DNA of 6,102 nt, taken from NCBI GenBank assembly GCA_003543635.1, contig DNAE01000110.1, forward strand, positions 1-6,102. The letters run 5' to 3'. Below the pieces are notes generated by a model. That model was not told where the DNA came from. It did not search any database and saw only the letters and a program-made list of their open reading frames with translations. The stretch comes from Clostridiales bacterium (GTDB lineage Bacteria; Bacillota; Clostridia; Saccharofermentanales; Saccharofermentanaceae). Shown here piece by piece: positions 1 to 6,101 of the stretch (positions are counted from its first letter, which is position 1; the number at the start of each line of letters is the position of its first letter). The position numbers and the translations under genes were made by a program.

Positions 1-883
1 AATGGAGGTAGAATACGTCACCCGGATAAGCCTCTCTTCCGGGGGGTCTCCTGATCAGCAGGGACATGGCTCTGTACGCCACGGCATGCTTGGACAGGTC
101 ATCGTATATGATCAGGACATCTTTGCCCTGCTCCCTGAAATATTCCGCCATGGCACAACCTGCATAGGGTGCAACATACTGGAGAGGAGCACTCTCTGAT
201 GCTGATGCGGAGACGATGATGGTGTAATCCATGGCACCTGCCCTGATGAGTTCCTGGGTCAGTGCCACGACGGATGTGCTCTTCTGTCCGATGGAGACAT
301 AGATACAGATGACGCCGCTGTCACGCTGATTGATGATCGTATCTACCGCGATCTCAGTCTTACCTGTCTGACGGTCACCGATTATAAGCTCTCTCTGGCC
401 TCTGCCTATGGGGATCATGGAATCGATAGCCTTTATGCCCGTCTGCATAGGAACTGAGACACTCTGTCTCTCGAGGATACCCGGAGCCTCTGATTCAATG
501 GGACGCATACCGGAGTTGGCAATGCTGCCCATGCCGTCTATAGGGTTACCCAGTGCATCTACGACTCTGCCCAGGAAAGCTTCCCCGACGGGTACGGACA
601 ATACCCGGCCGGTCCTCTTGACCATGGTTCCTTCTCTTATATCGTTCTTATCTGAGAGGATCGCTACAGATACAGTCTCTTCCTCCAGGTTCTGTGCCAT
701 TCCGACAGATCCGTCGTCGAACTCCAGGAGCTCACTGGCCATGCATTCGCGCAGACCATATACGCTGGCGATACCGTCACCTACGACAACGACGGTTCCT
801 GTCTCGCTCATCTCGATCTTCTCGTGATAGTTCTTGATCTGTTCTTTTATGATATTGCTGATAACATCAGGTTTCTGATTCAT
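1..883 (-). CDS. atpA: F1Fo ATP synthase subunit alpha, N-terminal 294 residues (cut by window edge)
   Basis: This is the catalytic-hexamer subunit alpha of the F1 head, a nucleotide-binding but non-catalytic partner of beta. The reading frame opens with ATG at 883-881 and stays open to base 2; the remaining roughly 200 residues lie outside the window. Visible hallmarks are the beta-barrel N-terminal domain (about residues 25-95), the conserved stretch leading into [17 protein letters not shown] sequence (here [14 protein letters not shown], 152-165), Walker A GDRQTGKT at 169-176, SIGQKS at 198-203, Walker B DVLIIYDD at 255-262, and [17 protein letters not shown] at 278-294. The start overlaps the atpH stop by four bases (ATGA), which implies translational coupling; AAGGAAG lies 10 bases upstream. 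The arginine finger and C-terminal helical domain cannot be inspected. The family assignment is certain; the gene is intact as far as it can be seen. Confidence 0.98.
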   Translation of the reverse strand, partial: MNQKPDVISNIIKEQIKNYHEKIEMSETGTVVVVGDGIASVYGLRECMASELLEFDDGSVGMAQNLEEETVSVAILSDKNDIREGTMVKRTGRVLSVPVGEAFLGRVVDALGNPIDGMGSIANSGMRPIESEAPGILERQSVSVPMQTGIKAIDSMIPIGRGQRELIIGDRQTGKTEIAVDTIINQRDSGVICIYVSIGQKSTSVVALTQELIRAGAMDYTIIVSASASESAPLQYVAPYAGCAMAEYFREQGKDVLIIYDDLSKHAVAYRAMSLLIRRPPGREAYPGDVFYLH

Positions 884-1410
884 TGCTCCATCACTTCCTT
901 TATATCCTTCAATCTTCTCTTGAGACTGCCGTCCAGTCTCGTTCCGTCCATCTCCACGACGATACCGCCTATGAGGGAACGGTCTATCCTGTATTCCACA
1001 TCCACCGTCTTGCCGCTGAGCTTCATAAGACGGGACAGGAGACGAGCCTTCGTATCCTCATCGGGCTCCACCGCCGTATAGACCACGGCGGAAGCTTTAC
1101 CTGCGTGCTCCTTATACATCTCGGCAAAGACCTCGAAGCATTCGTCCAGATCCCTGATATGTCCCTTTCCCGCCATTACGCCCAGGAAAGCGGAGAGATC
1201 CTCATTGACGTTCCCCTCAAAGCAACGGTCCGATATCTCCATCCTCTCCGCCGCGGAAAGGGACGGTGACATGAGGACTTCCCTTATCTCGGGATTATCG
1301 TTAAAGGCATCTCGTATGCATTGAAGCTCCTCGTATACCAGATCGAGTGTCCCCTTTTCACGGGCCACATCGAAAAGAGCCGAAGCGTATTCTCTGCCTC
1401 TTCCGGTCAT
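880..1410 (-). CDS. atpH: F1Fo ATP synthase subunit delta (OSCP family)
   Basis: Subunit delta joins the top of the F1 alpha-beta hexamer to the peripheral stalk b subunits. The 176-residue product has normal family length. Its N-terminal helical domain begins with [15 protein letters not shown] (6-20), the usual Y-x-x-A-L-x-x-x-A pattern, and its C-terminal domain contains the family signature [20 protein letters not shown] (143-162), followed by a basic KRRL segment. The ATG at 1410 overlaps the atpF stop by four bases (ATGA), and the stop overlaps the atpA start in the same way, so delta is locked between its partners in the translation order. A GGAGA Shine-Dalgarno site sits 6 bases before the start, in the loop of a small hairpin listed separately. 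Nothing is missing or broken. Confidence 0.96.
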   Translation of the reverse strand: MTGRGREYASALFDVAREKGTLDLVYEELQCIRDAFNDNPEIREVLMSPSLSAAERMEISDRCFEGNVNEDLSAFLGVMAGKGHIRDLDECFEVFAEMYKEHAGKASAVVYTAVEPDEDTKARLLSRLMKLSGKTVDVEYRIDRSLIGGIVVEMDGTRLDGSLKRRLKDIKEVMEQ

Positions 1411-1910
1411 GATATCTCTCCGATATCAGAGATGAACTCGTCGATCAGTTCCTTGTGATCCTCCGCGTTGATCTCACGCTTAAGAAGTTTTCCCGTGAGG
1501 ACGGAGGAAAGATCGATGATCTCCTTCCTGATGCCCTCTTCGGCGGCTTTCTGCTGAAGCTCGGCCTCGAGCTTAGCCTGACTTATGATCTCGTCAGCTC
1601 TCTCCTTGGCCGTACCGATGATAACGGAACTGCGCTTATCAGCCTTGGACACGGCGTTCTTGATTATGCCGTCGGCTTCGATCTTCGCATTCTCCATCTT
1701 CTCGTCCCAGCGAGCCTTCTCCTCCATGGCAAGTTCCTTTTCCTTCCGGGCTTCCTCAAGCTCGGCCTCCACGGCCTGTTCCCTTTTCGCGATCATTTCC
1801 TTGACGGGTTTGAAGAGGAACTTCTTCATGATCAGGAACAGGATAACGAGATTGCAAAGGGATATCGCTATCTGCCAGATATTAACGCTGATTATATCCA
1901 GAGGTTGCAT
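1407..1910 (-). CDS. atpF: F1Fo ATP synthase subunit b
   Basis: Subunit b forms the peripheral stalk that holds F1 still against the a subunit. The product has one N-terminal membrane helix (about residues 10-28, rich in Ile, Leu and Val), then the conserved FLFKPV hinge (31-36) and a long charged Glu/Lys/Ala helix (about 37-145) that would form the coiled-coil dimer. I chose the ATG at 1910 (167 residues) because AGGTGA, a match to the end of the anti-Shine-Dalgarno complement, lies 5 bases before it. An in-frame GTG at 1919 would add Met-Ser-Leu (170 residues) but has no ribosome binding site at useful distance. Ten bases separate it from the atpE stop, and it overlaps atpH by four. Only one b-type gene is seen, so a b2 homodimer is expected. 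Confidence 0.95.
   Translation of the reverse strand: MQPLDIISVNIWQIAISLCNLVILFLIMKKFLFKPVKEMIAKREQAVEAELEEARKEKELAMEEKARWDEKMENAKIEADGIIKNAVSKADKRSSVIIGTAKERADEIISQAKLEAELQQKAAEEGIRKEIIDLSSVLTGKLLKREINAEDHKELIDEFISDIGEIS
1410..1428 (-). promoter_or_regulatory. Hairpin presenting the atpH Shine-Dalgarno site in its loop
   Basis: On the minus strand TGATATC (1428-1422) pairs perfectly with GATATCA (1416-1410) around the 5-base loop GGAGA (1421-1417), which is the atpH ribosome binding site. The last stem base is the A of the atpH ATG. Ribosomes finishing atpF would open it, so it may tie delta synthesis to that of b. Confidence 0.5.
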
Positions 1911-1915
1911 TAGGC

Positions 1916-1920
1916 TCACC

Positions 1921-1921
<1 letters not shown>
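1916..1921 (-). promoter_or_regulatory. Ribosome binding site of atpF, overlapping the atpE stop
   Basis: AGGTGA lies 5 bases before the ATG at 1910, with its first base being the last base of the atpE TAA stop. It decides the ATG at 1910 over the GTG at 1919, which falls inside this site. Confidence 0.6.
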
Positions 1922-2223
<302 letters not shown>

Positions 2224-3105
2224 TTATGTTTTAGACACGTTTTTATTCTTACGGGCAAGGTAGTCCTCCAAAGAGAACGCACCGCCAATATAGAGCATGG
2301 TCAGCATGGCAAATATGAATGCCTGCAGAAGGCCGCTGAACAGGTCAAAGTAAACCGACAGGAATGCCGGGATACCTATCCTGAGGAAGGGGAATTCACC
2401 GATGAATCCGGGAAGCTTGCCCAGAAGAAGGTGCGTCAGGCCCTGAAGTGCAGCAGCTATAAGTACCGATATGACCGTTCCGGAAAGGATATTACCGTAG
2501 TGACGGAAGGCCATGGATATGGGGGTCGCGAATTCACTGATTATGTTGAGGGGAGCCAGGAACGGAACGGGTTCCGCAAAGCTCTTAAGGTAATGGACGG
2601 GTCCGCATTTCATCTTATAGTATGTTATAAGGAAGAATACCAGGAGAGCCCATCCCGCAACGATATTAAGATCCGACGTGGGCGGGAAAAGCCCGAACAA
2701 TGACAGAAGGCTCGAGAAAGCGGAAAGTCCCATGACCGCCGCAATGAAAGGAGCAAATCCCGAGAAATAATCTCCCATGTTGTCCTTGACAAGGCCTTCC
2801 ACGGCTTCCACCATCCACTCGGCGATTACCTGCCTTTTGGTGTGTATCCCCTCCTTGATGCCGTTTGTGAGATAGAGGCAAAGGAAGAGCAGGGATATGA
2901 GAACGAGCCAGGAATTGATCTGTGCCTCGGATATTATCAACGGCATAAGGGGCATGGGCCATTCAAAATAGACATAGGCGCCGCTGATCTCGATCCCTTC
3001 TGAATGGGGAATGAAAAGGACCTTAAGAACTATCCCGAAGACCACAGGGAGTATCGTCATGACAAGATAAAGAACATCCTTGATCCTGAATGCTTTACTG
3101 TTCAT
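2224..3105 (-). CDS. atpB: F1Fo ATP synthase subunit a
   Basis: Subunit a is the stator membrane channel that passes ions to and from the c ring. The 293-residue product has several hydrophobic segments (about 10-32, 66-82, 116-140, 148-164, 205-225, 244-275). The essential stator arginine is Arg201 in SMAFRHYGNILSG, matching E. coli Arg210, and the last helix contains the conserved LLQAFIFAMLTMLYI (259-273), matching E. coli LQAFIFMVLTIVY. The chosen ATG at 3105 has GGGAGG five bases upstream and overlaps the end of atpI by 11 bases. A longer in-frame reading starting at 3153 lies wholly within atpI coding sequence and adds a Cys/Arg-rich segment that does not resemble subunit a, so it was dropped. 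The stop is 15 bases before atpE. Confidence 0.96.
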   Translation of the reverse strand: MNSKAFRIKDVLYLVMTILPVVFGIVLKVLFIPHSEGIEISGAYVYFEWPMPLMPLIISEAQINSWLVLISLLFLCLYLTNGIKEGIHTKRQVIAEWMVEAVEGLVKDNMGDYFSGFAPFIAAVMGLSAFSSLLSLFGLFPPTSDLNIVAGWALLVFFLITYYKMKCGPVHYLKSFAEPVPFLAPLNIISEFATPISMAFRHYGNILSGTVISVLIAAALQGLTHLLLGKLPGFIGEFPFLRIGIPAFLSVYFDLFSGLLQAFIFAMLTMLYIGGAFSLEDYLARKNKNVSKT

Positions 3106-3511
3106 CGGCCCCTCCCTTCTTTCCCTTGTCGGCCAGAGGGCGCAAAAGTGCACCTATCCTTGGGAAAAACAACGGAAGGATCACTGCGACCGGGTTAAAC
3201 ACCGGGATCAGAAGTCCGCCTATGGCCACCAGGAACATCATAAGCATACGGTATGTACCGGAAAGCTTAATGAAGGAGGAAGCCTCCTTCTGTTCCCTTT
3301 TAAGAGCCGATTGGATGGTAAGTCCCATGAGAAAGAAATTAAGGACTGCAAAGAAAGCTCCGAAGAGGTTCCCGAGAAGAACGGAAAAGTCCCATTTTCC
3401 GATTATCAGAAAGACTGCTTCCATCGCCATACTCATGATGACGACGCAGAATGCGATATAACAGGTCTCTTTAAGGACCGTGGGATCTATGGGGCTTCCT
3501 TCTTTACTCAT
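3095..3511 (-). CDS. atpI: ATP synthase protein I (assembly/accessory membrane protein)
   Basis: The 138-residue product is a small membrane protein with four probable helices (about residues 17-37, 42-66, 86-105, 107-125) and a basic C-terminus. The second helix, LLGNLFGAFFAVLNFFLMGL, has the LLG-x4-F-x4-N pattern of the ATP synthase I family. Members are thought to help assemble the c ring and, in some species, affect Mg2+ uptake; they are not part of the finished enzyme. Its place as first gene of the atp operon supports the call. Start choice: ATG at 3511 is the first start after the upstream terminator. No purine-rich Shine-Dalgarno site precedes it, and the predicted promoter would place the 5' end only 2 or 3 bases upstream, suggesting leaderless translation. 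An in-frame extension to 3610 crosses the terminator and overlaps the adhesin gene, so it is not credible. Confidence 0.85.
   Translation of the reverse strand: MSKEGSPIDPTVLKETCYIAFCVVIMSMAMEAVFLIIGKWDFSVLLGNLFGAFFAVLNFFLMGLTIQSALKREQKEASSFIKLSGTYRMLMMFLVAIGGLLIPVFNPVAVILPLFFPRIGALLRPLADKGKKGGADEQ
3111..3116 (-). promoter_or_regulatory. Ribosome binding site of atpB, within the end of atpI
   Basis: GGGAGG lies 5 bases before the ATG at 3105 and inside the last codons of atpI. It fixes the subunit a start and makes coupled translation with atpI likely. Confidence 0.75.
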
Positions 3512-3520
3512 ACAGATAAA

Positions 3521-3549
3521 ATTATATAAAAAAGGCTGTTCCCTGTAAA
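3521..3549 (-). promoter_or_regulatory. Predicted sigma-A promoter of the atp operon, inside the adhesin terminator
   Basis: On the minus strand TTTACA (3549-3544) is followed after exactly 17 bases by TATAAT (3526-3521). This is a perfect -10 and a 5-of-6 -35 at the best spacing. The expected start of transcription is near 3514-3513, only 2 or 3 bases before the atpI ATG. The -35 forms bases 2 to 7 of the 7-base loop of the terminator hairpin. No other promoter-like pair is seen between the adhesin stop and atpI. Seen: the sequence match. Inferred: activity. Confidence 0.75.
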
Positions 3550-3562
3550 CGGAAACAGCCTT
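3528..3562 (-). terminator. Intrinsic terminator after the surface protein gene
   Basis: On the minus strand a 12-bp stem (AAGGCTGTTTCC pairing with GGGAACAGCCTT, one G-U pair) closes a 7-base loop GTTTACA and runs into six T residues (3533-3528). It begins 22 bases after the adhesin stop codon. The plus strand lacks a matching T-run, so it serves the minus strand only. It ends transcription from the adhesin promoter before the atp operon. Confidence 0.9.
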
Positions 3563-3584
3563 GGTTAATATTAAAAAATTATTC

Positions 3585-5300
3585 TCAATTCTTTCTCTTG
3601 TTATCGGCAAAAACGAACACAGAGAGGGTCACGACAGCCAGTGCGCAGGCAGCTGCCGCCACACATGAAACGCCGCTGAAGAGCTCGCCCGTAGCAGGTA
3701 CGGAGGAGGAAGTTGACGAAGAATCATCAGCCTTTGCTGCCTCGGTCGTAGTGGCCTTGGATGTCTCATCGGAGGAATTGTCGGGATGGACGGCAGCACC
3801 GAGTACAAGGGTGTCTCTTTCGTCCTCGCTCTCCGCGGTCTCCGTGGAGTCAGTGGGATCCGTGGGATCCGTGGGATCAGTGAGATCCGTTTCAATGGTC
3901 TCCTCGATCTCTTTATCGTCTGAAGAGCTGTCATCTGCATCGGAAGGAGCCGTTGTCTCTTCGGGTTCTGTCATGGGTGTTGTGATCTCGGAAGGCTCCG
4001 TGGGCTCATCCTCGTCTTCGGATTCGGTAGTCTGCTCAGTATCCGTATCCTCGTCCTCGGATTCGGTGGTCTGCTCAGTATCCGTATCCTCGTCTTCGGA
4101 TTCAGTAGTCTCTTCAGTATCCGTATCCTCGTCTTCGGATTCGTCGGGAACATCTATTTCCTCATCATCGTTATCGTCTTCGTCTTCATCTTCCTCTTCG
4201 GTGATATCGACGTTATTAACGATGGTGAATTCCATATCTGATCCCTCGTCGAAGTATGCGGTATAGCTGCCGTCATCGTTCTGGGAAAGATCAACATTTG
4301 CATCAATGGAATCAAATGTAACGAGAGAACCGAAATTATCATCGGACTCGGAGATGCTCACCCTGTAATTGGCGCTGTCAAAACCGGAGATCGTTAAGGT
4401 CTGGCCGGCAAGGATCTGCAGTGTAAGGACGCCATTGGAGTCAGTCCTCTGGGTAAGGACGATCTCATCTCCGCTGTCATCGGTAACGGTTACTTCAAAA
4501 TTCTCGTTTACGCATGGTCTTTCGCCGAGGGTATCGTAGATGGTGATCTCAAGCGTATAGCCGCTCTCCTCGTCTTCACCGTTGTAGATAACCTCATTAC
4601 CGTTGTTATTCGTAACGATCTTCGAGATGGAAAGATCATGGTCGGAAACTACGAACATCTGTCCCATGATAGGCTGCGTAGCACCGTTATCGGGAATATA
4701 GATATACGCATCATAGACAGAAGTATCGATCTCGGAAGCTTTCTGCCTCAGATATTCAAATGAGGGTTCAAAAACCTTATTCCAAAGCGATGCAGGATCA
4801 TTGAGGGGATCGGAGGAGGAGCCTCCGCACTCGGAAGCCCTGGAAGAATACGAAGTAGTCTTCTGGTAATCGGTAGTACAAAGTGCCCAGATTACATACT
4901 GGAATCCACGTGTGGAATTCTTGGCAAAATACTCGTAGAAATTCTTAGCTACTACAGATTCATCGCCGAGATCCTTAAGAAAACCTCTGAAATCCTCAGG
5001 GTCATAGGTAAGGGCGAGAAGGATCGCCTTCTGATCATCGGTATAGCTGCTGTCAGAAAGCTTGTGTCTTCTGTAGATATTGCTTTCCGGAATATGATTA
5101 TTGAAATCCAGGCAATAACCGACACAGGGGATCACATTACCCTCTGAATCTTTTATATTTCCGTATTGATTGTATCCCTTAACTCTGTAGACCTCAGTCT
5201 CATCAGAAGCCAGGATCGATCCGCCCAGGAATGTGAACGGAATTACAAGTGCCACAAGAAGCGCCACGAGTACTGAAAACCACGAATGCTTTCTGCTCAT
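3585..5300 (-). CDS. Cell-wall-anchored thioester-domain surface protein (putative covalent adhesin)
   Basis: The 571-residue product is built like a Gram-positive adhesin. In order: a signal peptide (1-31: basic start, hydrophobic core, then SILASDE); a thioester-type head (about 36-220) with Cys63 in GYCLDFN and Gln134 in GFQYVIWAL, matching the Cys and Gln that form the internal thioester in the TED/TQXA family; an Ig-like domain (about 222-365) with Lys227, Glu318 and Asn362/363 placed as in isopeptide-bonded stalk domains; a very acidic Asp/Glu/Ser/Thr linker (about 366-530) with 13-residue and DPT repeats; and a sortase signal VPATG (534-538), a hydrophobic helix and the basic tail NKRKN. 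Start ATG 5300 has GGGGGG 7 bases upstream; in-frame starts at 5315 (ATG) and 5330 (GTG) have no comparable site. It has its own promoter and terminator. The host ligand is unknown. Confidence 0.85.
   Translation of the reverse strand: MSRKHSWFSVLVALLVALVIPFTFLGGSILASDETEVYRVKGYNQYGNIKDSEGNVIPCVGYCLDFNNHIPESNIYRRHKLSDSSYTDDQKAILLALTYDPEDFRGFLKDLGDESVVAKNFYEYFAKNSTRGFQYVIWALCTTDYQKTTSYSSRASECGGSSSDPLNDPASLWNKVFEPSFEYLRQKASEIDTSVYDAYIYIPDNGATQPIMGQMFVVSDHDLSISKIVTNNNGNEVIYNGEDEESGYTLEITIYDTLGERPCVNENFEVTVTDDSGDEIVLTQRTDSNGVLTLQILAGQTLTISGFDSANYRVSISESDDNFGSLVTFDSIDANVDLSQNDDGSYTAYFDEGSDMEFTIVNNVDITEEEDEDEDDNDDEEIDVPDESEDEDTDTEETTESEDEDTDTEQTTESEDEDTDTEQTTESEDEDEPTEPSEITTPMTEPEETTAPSDADDSSSDDKEIEETIETDLTDPTDPTDPTDSTETAESEDERDTLVLGAAVHPDNSSDETSKATTTEAAKADDSSSTSSSVPATGELFSGVSCVAAAACALAVVTLSVFVFADNKRKN
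3844..3888 (-). repeat. Five tandem 9-bp units encoding Asp-Pro-Thr repeats
   Basis: On the plus strand the unit GTGGGATCC recurs at 9-base steps (3853, 3862, then variants at 3871 and 3880, with a diverged unit at 3844). It encodes Asp-Pro-Thr triplets at residues 472-486 of the surface protein, part of the extended wall-spanning linker. In-frame units allow gain or loss without breaking the gene. Confidence 0.85.
4009..4143 (-). repeat. 39-bp tandem repeats (3 full copies plus a partial) in the surface protein linker
   Basis: Copies start at 4009, 4048 and 4087, with a partial copy at 4126-4143, all at an exact 39-base period with few substitutions, mostly at third codon positions. Each encodes 13 residues of the type SEDEDTDTEQTTE (about residues 387-431). 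The high DNA identity suggests recent duplication, and the in-frame period means copy number can vary between strains. Confidence 0.9.
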
Positions 5301-5313
5301 AAAAAATCCCCCC
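5301..5313 (-). promoter_or_regulatory. Ribosome binding site of the surface protein gene, made of homopolymer runs
   Basis: The translation start region is six G (5313-5308), one A, then six T (5306-5301), then the ATG. The G-run is the only Shine-Dalgarno-like sequence, at 7 bases, and it decides the start at 5300. Confidence 0.65.
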
Positions 5314-5345
5314 ATAAAATATACTAGCACATCTAAAACTGTTTA

Positions 5346-5382
5346 CAAATTATTAACATTTTATTAATAGCTTCATAATTTG
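5346..5382 (-). repeat. Imperfect inverted repeat across the adhesin promoter -10
   Basis: CAAATTAT (5382-5375) is mirrored exactly by ATAATTTG (5353-5346), and an inner TATTAA/TTAATA pair lies between the arms. It spans the spacer, the -10 and the expected transcription start. It could be an operator, but such AT-rich sequence can form inverted repeats by chance. Confidence 0.35.
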
Positions 5383-5386
5383 TCAA
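5358..5386 (-). promoter_or_regulatory. Sigma-A promoter of the surface protein gene
   Basis: On the minus strand TTGACA (5386-5381), a perfect -35, is followed after 17 bases by TAAAAT (5363-5358), a 5-of-6 match to TATAAT. Transcription should start near 5351, giving a leader of about 50 bases. It lies between the asd terminator and the adhesin start, so the adhesin is its own transcription unit. A weaker extended -10 (TGCTAGTAT, 5329-5321) with TTGTAA 16 bases before TAGTAT could be a second start site close to the gene. Confidence 0.8.
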
Positions 5387-5426
5387 TTAGATTTTATATT
5401 AAGGGATGTTTGATATTTTATCATAC

Positions 5427-5458
5427 AAAAAAGCCTGCCGCGAAGACGCAGCAGGCTT
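5427..5458 (-). terminator. Intrinsic terminator after asd
   Basis: On the minus strand AAGCCTGCTGCG pairs with CGCGGCAGGCTT (12 bp, one G-U pair) around the 4-base loop TCTT and continues into six T residues (5432-5427). It starts 19 bases after the asd stop. The stem is GC-rich and the call is strong. The plus strand has only a broken T-rich stretch beyond the stem, so any reverse activity would be weak. Confidence 0.93.
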
Positions 5459-5477
5459 CTTATATATTTGTTATATA

Positions 5478-6101
5478 TTAATCCTTGGGAGCGATATATC
5501 CCTTAGCCGCAAGGAGTTCTGCAGTGAGCATTCCGCCGCCGGCTGCACCCCTCAGGGTGTTGTGGGAAAGGCAGGTAAACTTATAGTCGAAGATATTATC
5601 CTCGCGAAGTCTTCCGATCGATACGCCCATTCCCTTCTCATACATGGCATCAAGTGCGGGCTGAGGTCTGTTGTCCTCGTCGATGTACTGAAGGAATCTT
5701 GCAGGAGCCGAAGGAAGACTCAGCTTCTGTGCTTCGCCCTCGAATTCCCTCCAGGCCTTGATCATATCTTCCTTGGAAGGCTTCTTCTCAAAGGAGACGC
5801 TGACTGCTGCAGTATGTCCCTCCTGCACCGCTACCCTGTAGCACTGTGCGGAGATAACGGGCTCCTTGGCAATCTCGATATGATCCCCGGCGAAGCTACC
5901 CCATACCTTAAGGGGCTCCTTCTCGGACTTCTCCTCTTCACCGCCGATATAGGGGATCATGTTACCCACCATCTCGGGCCAGTCCTTAAAGGTCTTACCT
6001 GCACCGGATATTGCCTGATAGGTACATACGGAGATCTGCTTGATACCGTAGCCGAGCAAGGGAGTCAAAGCGGGAACATAACTCTGGATGGAGCAGTTGG
6101 G
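5478..6101 (-). CDS. asd: Aspartate-semialdehyde dehydrogenase, C-terminal 207 residues (cut by window edge)
   Basis: The enzyme reduces aspartyl phosphate to aspartate semialdehyde with NADPH, the branch point to lysine, diaminopimelate, threonine and methionine. The visible part starts exactly at the active-site motif Pro-Asn-Cys, so the catalytic cysteine is visible residue 3 (codon 6095-6093). It continues with TYQAISGAG (27-35), the substrate region IPYIGGEEEK (49-58), the catalytic histidine in VQEGHTAAVSV (92-102, His96), GRLRED (163-168) and the C-terminal SHNTLRGAAGGG (179-190). The GGEEEK and HNTLRGAAGG patterns point to the archaeal/fungal-like subfamily rather than the E. coli type. 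The N-terminal NADP-binding Rossmann half lies off the window. The stop is followed at once by a terminator, so asd is the last gene of its transcript. Confidence 0.95.
   Translation of the reverse strand, partial: PNCSIQSYVPALTPLLGYGIKQISVCTYQAISGAGKTFKDWPEMVGNMIPYIGGEEEKSEKEPLKVWGSFAGDHIEIAKEPVISAQCYRVAVQEGHTAAVSVSFEKKPSKEDMIKAWREFEGEAQKLSLPSAPARFLQYIDEDNRPQPALDAMYEKGMGVSIGRLREDNIFDYKFTCLSHNTLRGAAGGGMLTAELLAAKGYIAPKD

Noticed and set aside
3106..3153. In-frame N-terminal extension of subunit a
   Set aside because: It lies within atpI, has no family similarity, and the ATG at 3105 has a strong GGGAGG site.
3512..3610. In-frame N-terminal extension of AtpI
   Set aside because: It would cross the terminator hairpin and overlap the end of the surface protein gene.
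4009..4143. Regular 39-bp repeats as a CRISPR array
   Set aside because: The units are directly adjacent with no unique spacers and encode an in-frame acidic protein repeat.
3598..4266. Long plus-strand open frame rich in Ser and Val (222 codons)
   Set aside because: It is the mirror of the acidic repeat coding region of the surface protein; its low complexity follows from the opposite strand and there is no ribosome binding site.
5301..5330. Longer surface protein start at GTG 5330 or ATG 5315
   Set aside because: These starts sit on the possible second -10 or on the G-run binding site itself, and the product from ATG 5300 begins with a normal signal peptide.
5431..5480. Bidirectional terminator serving a plus-strand transcript
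   Set aside because: The T-rich stretch on the plus side is interrupted and no plus-strand gene ends here.
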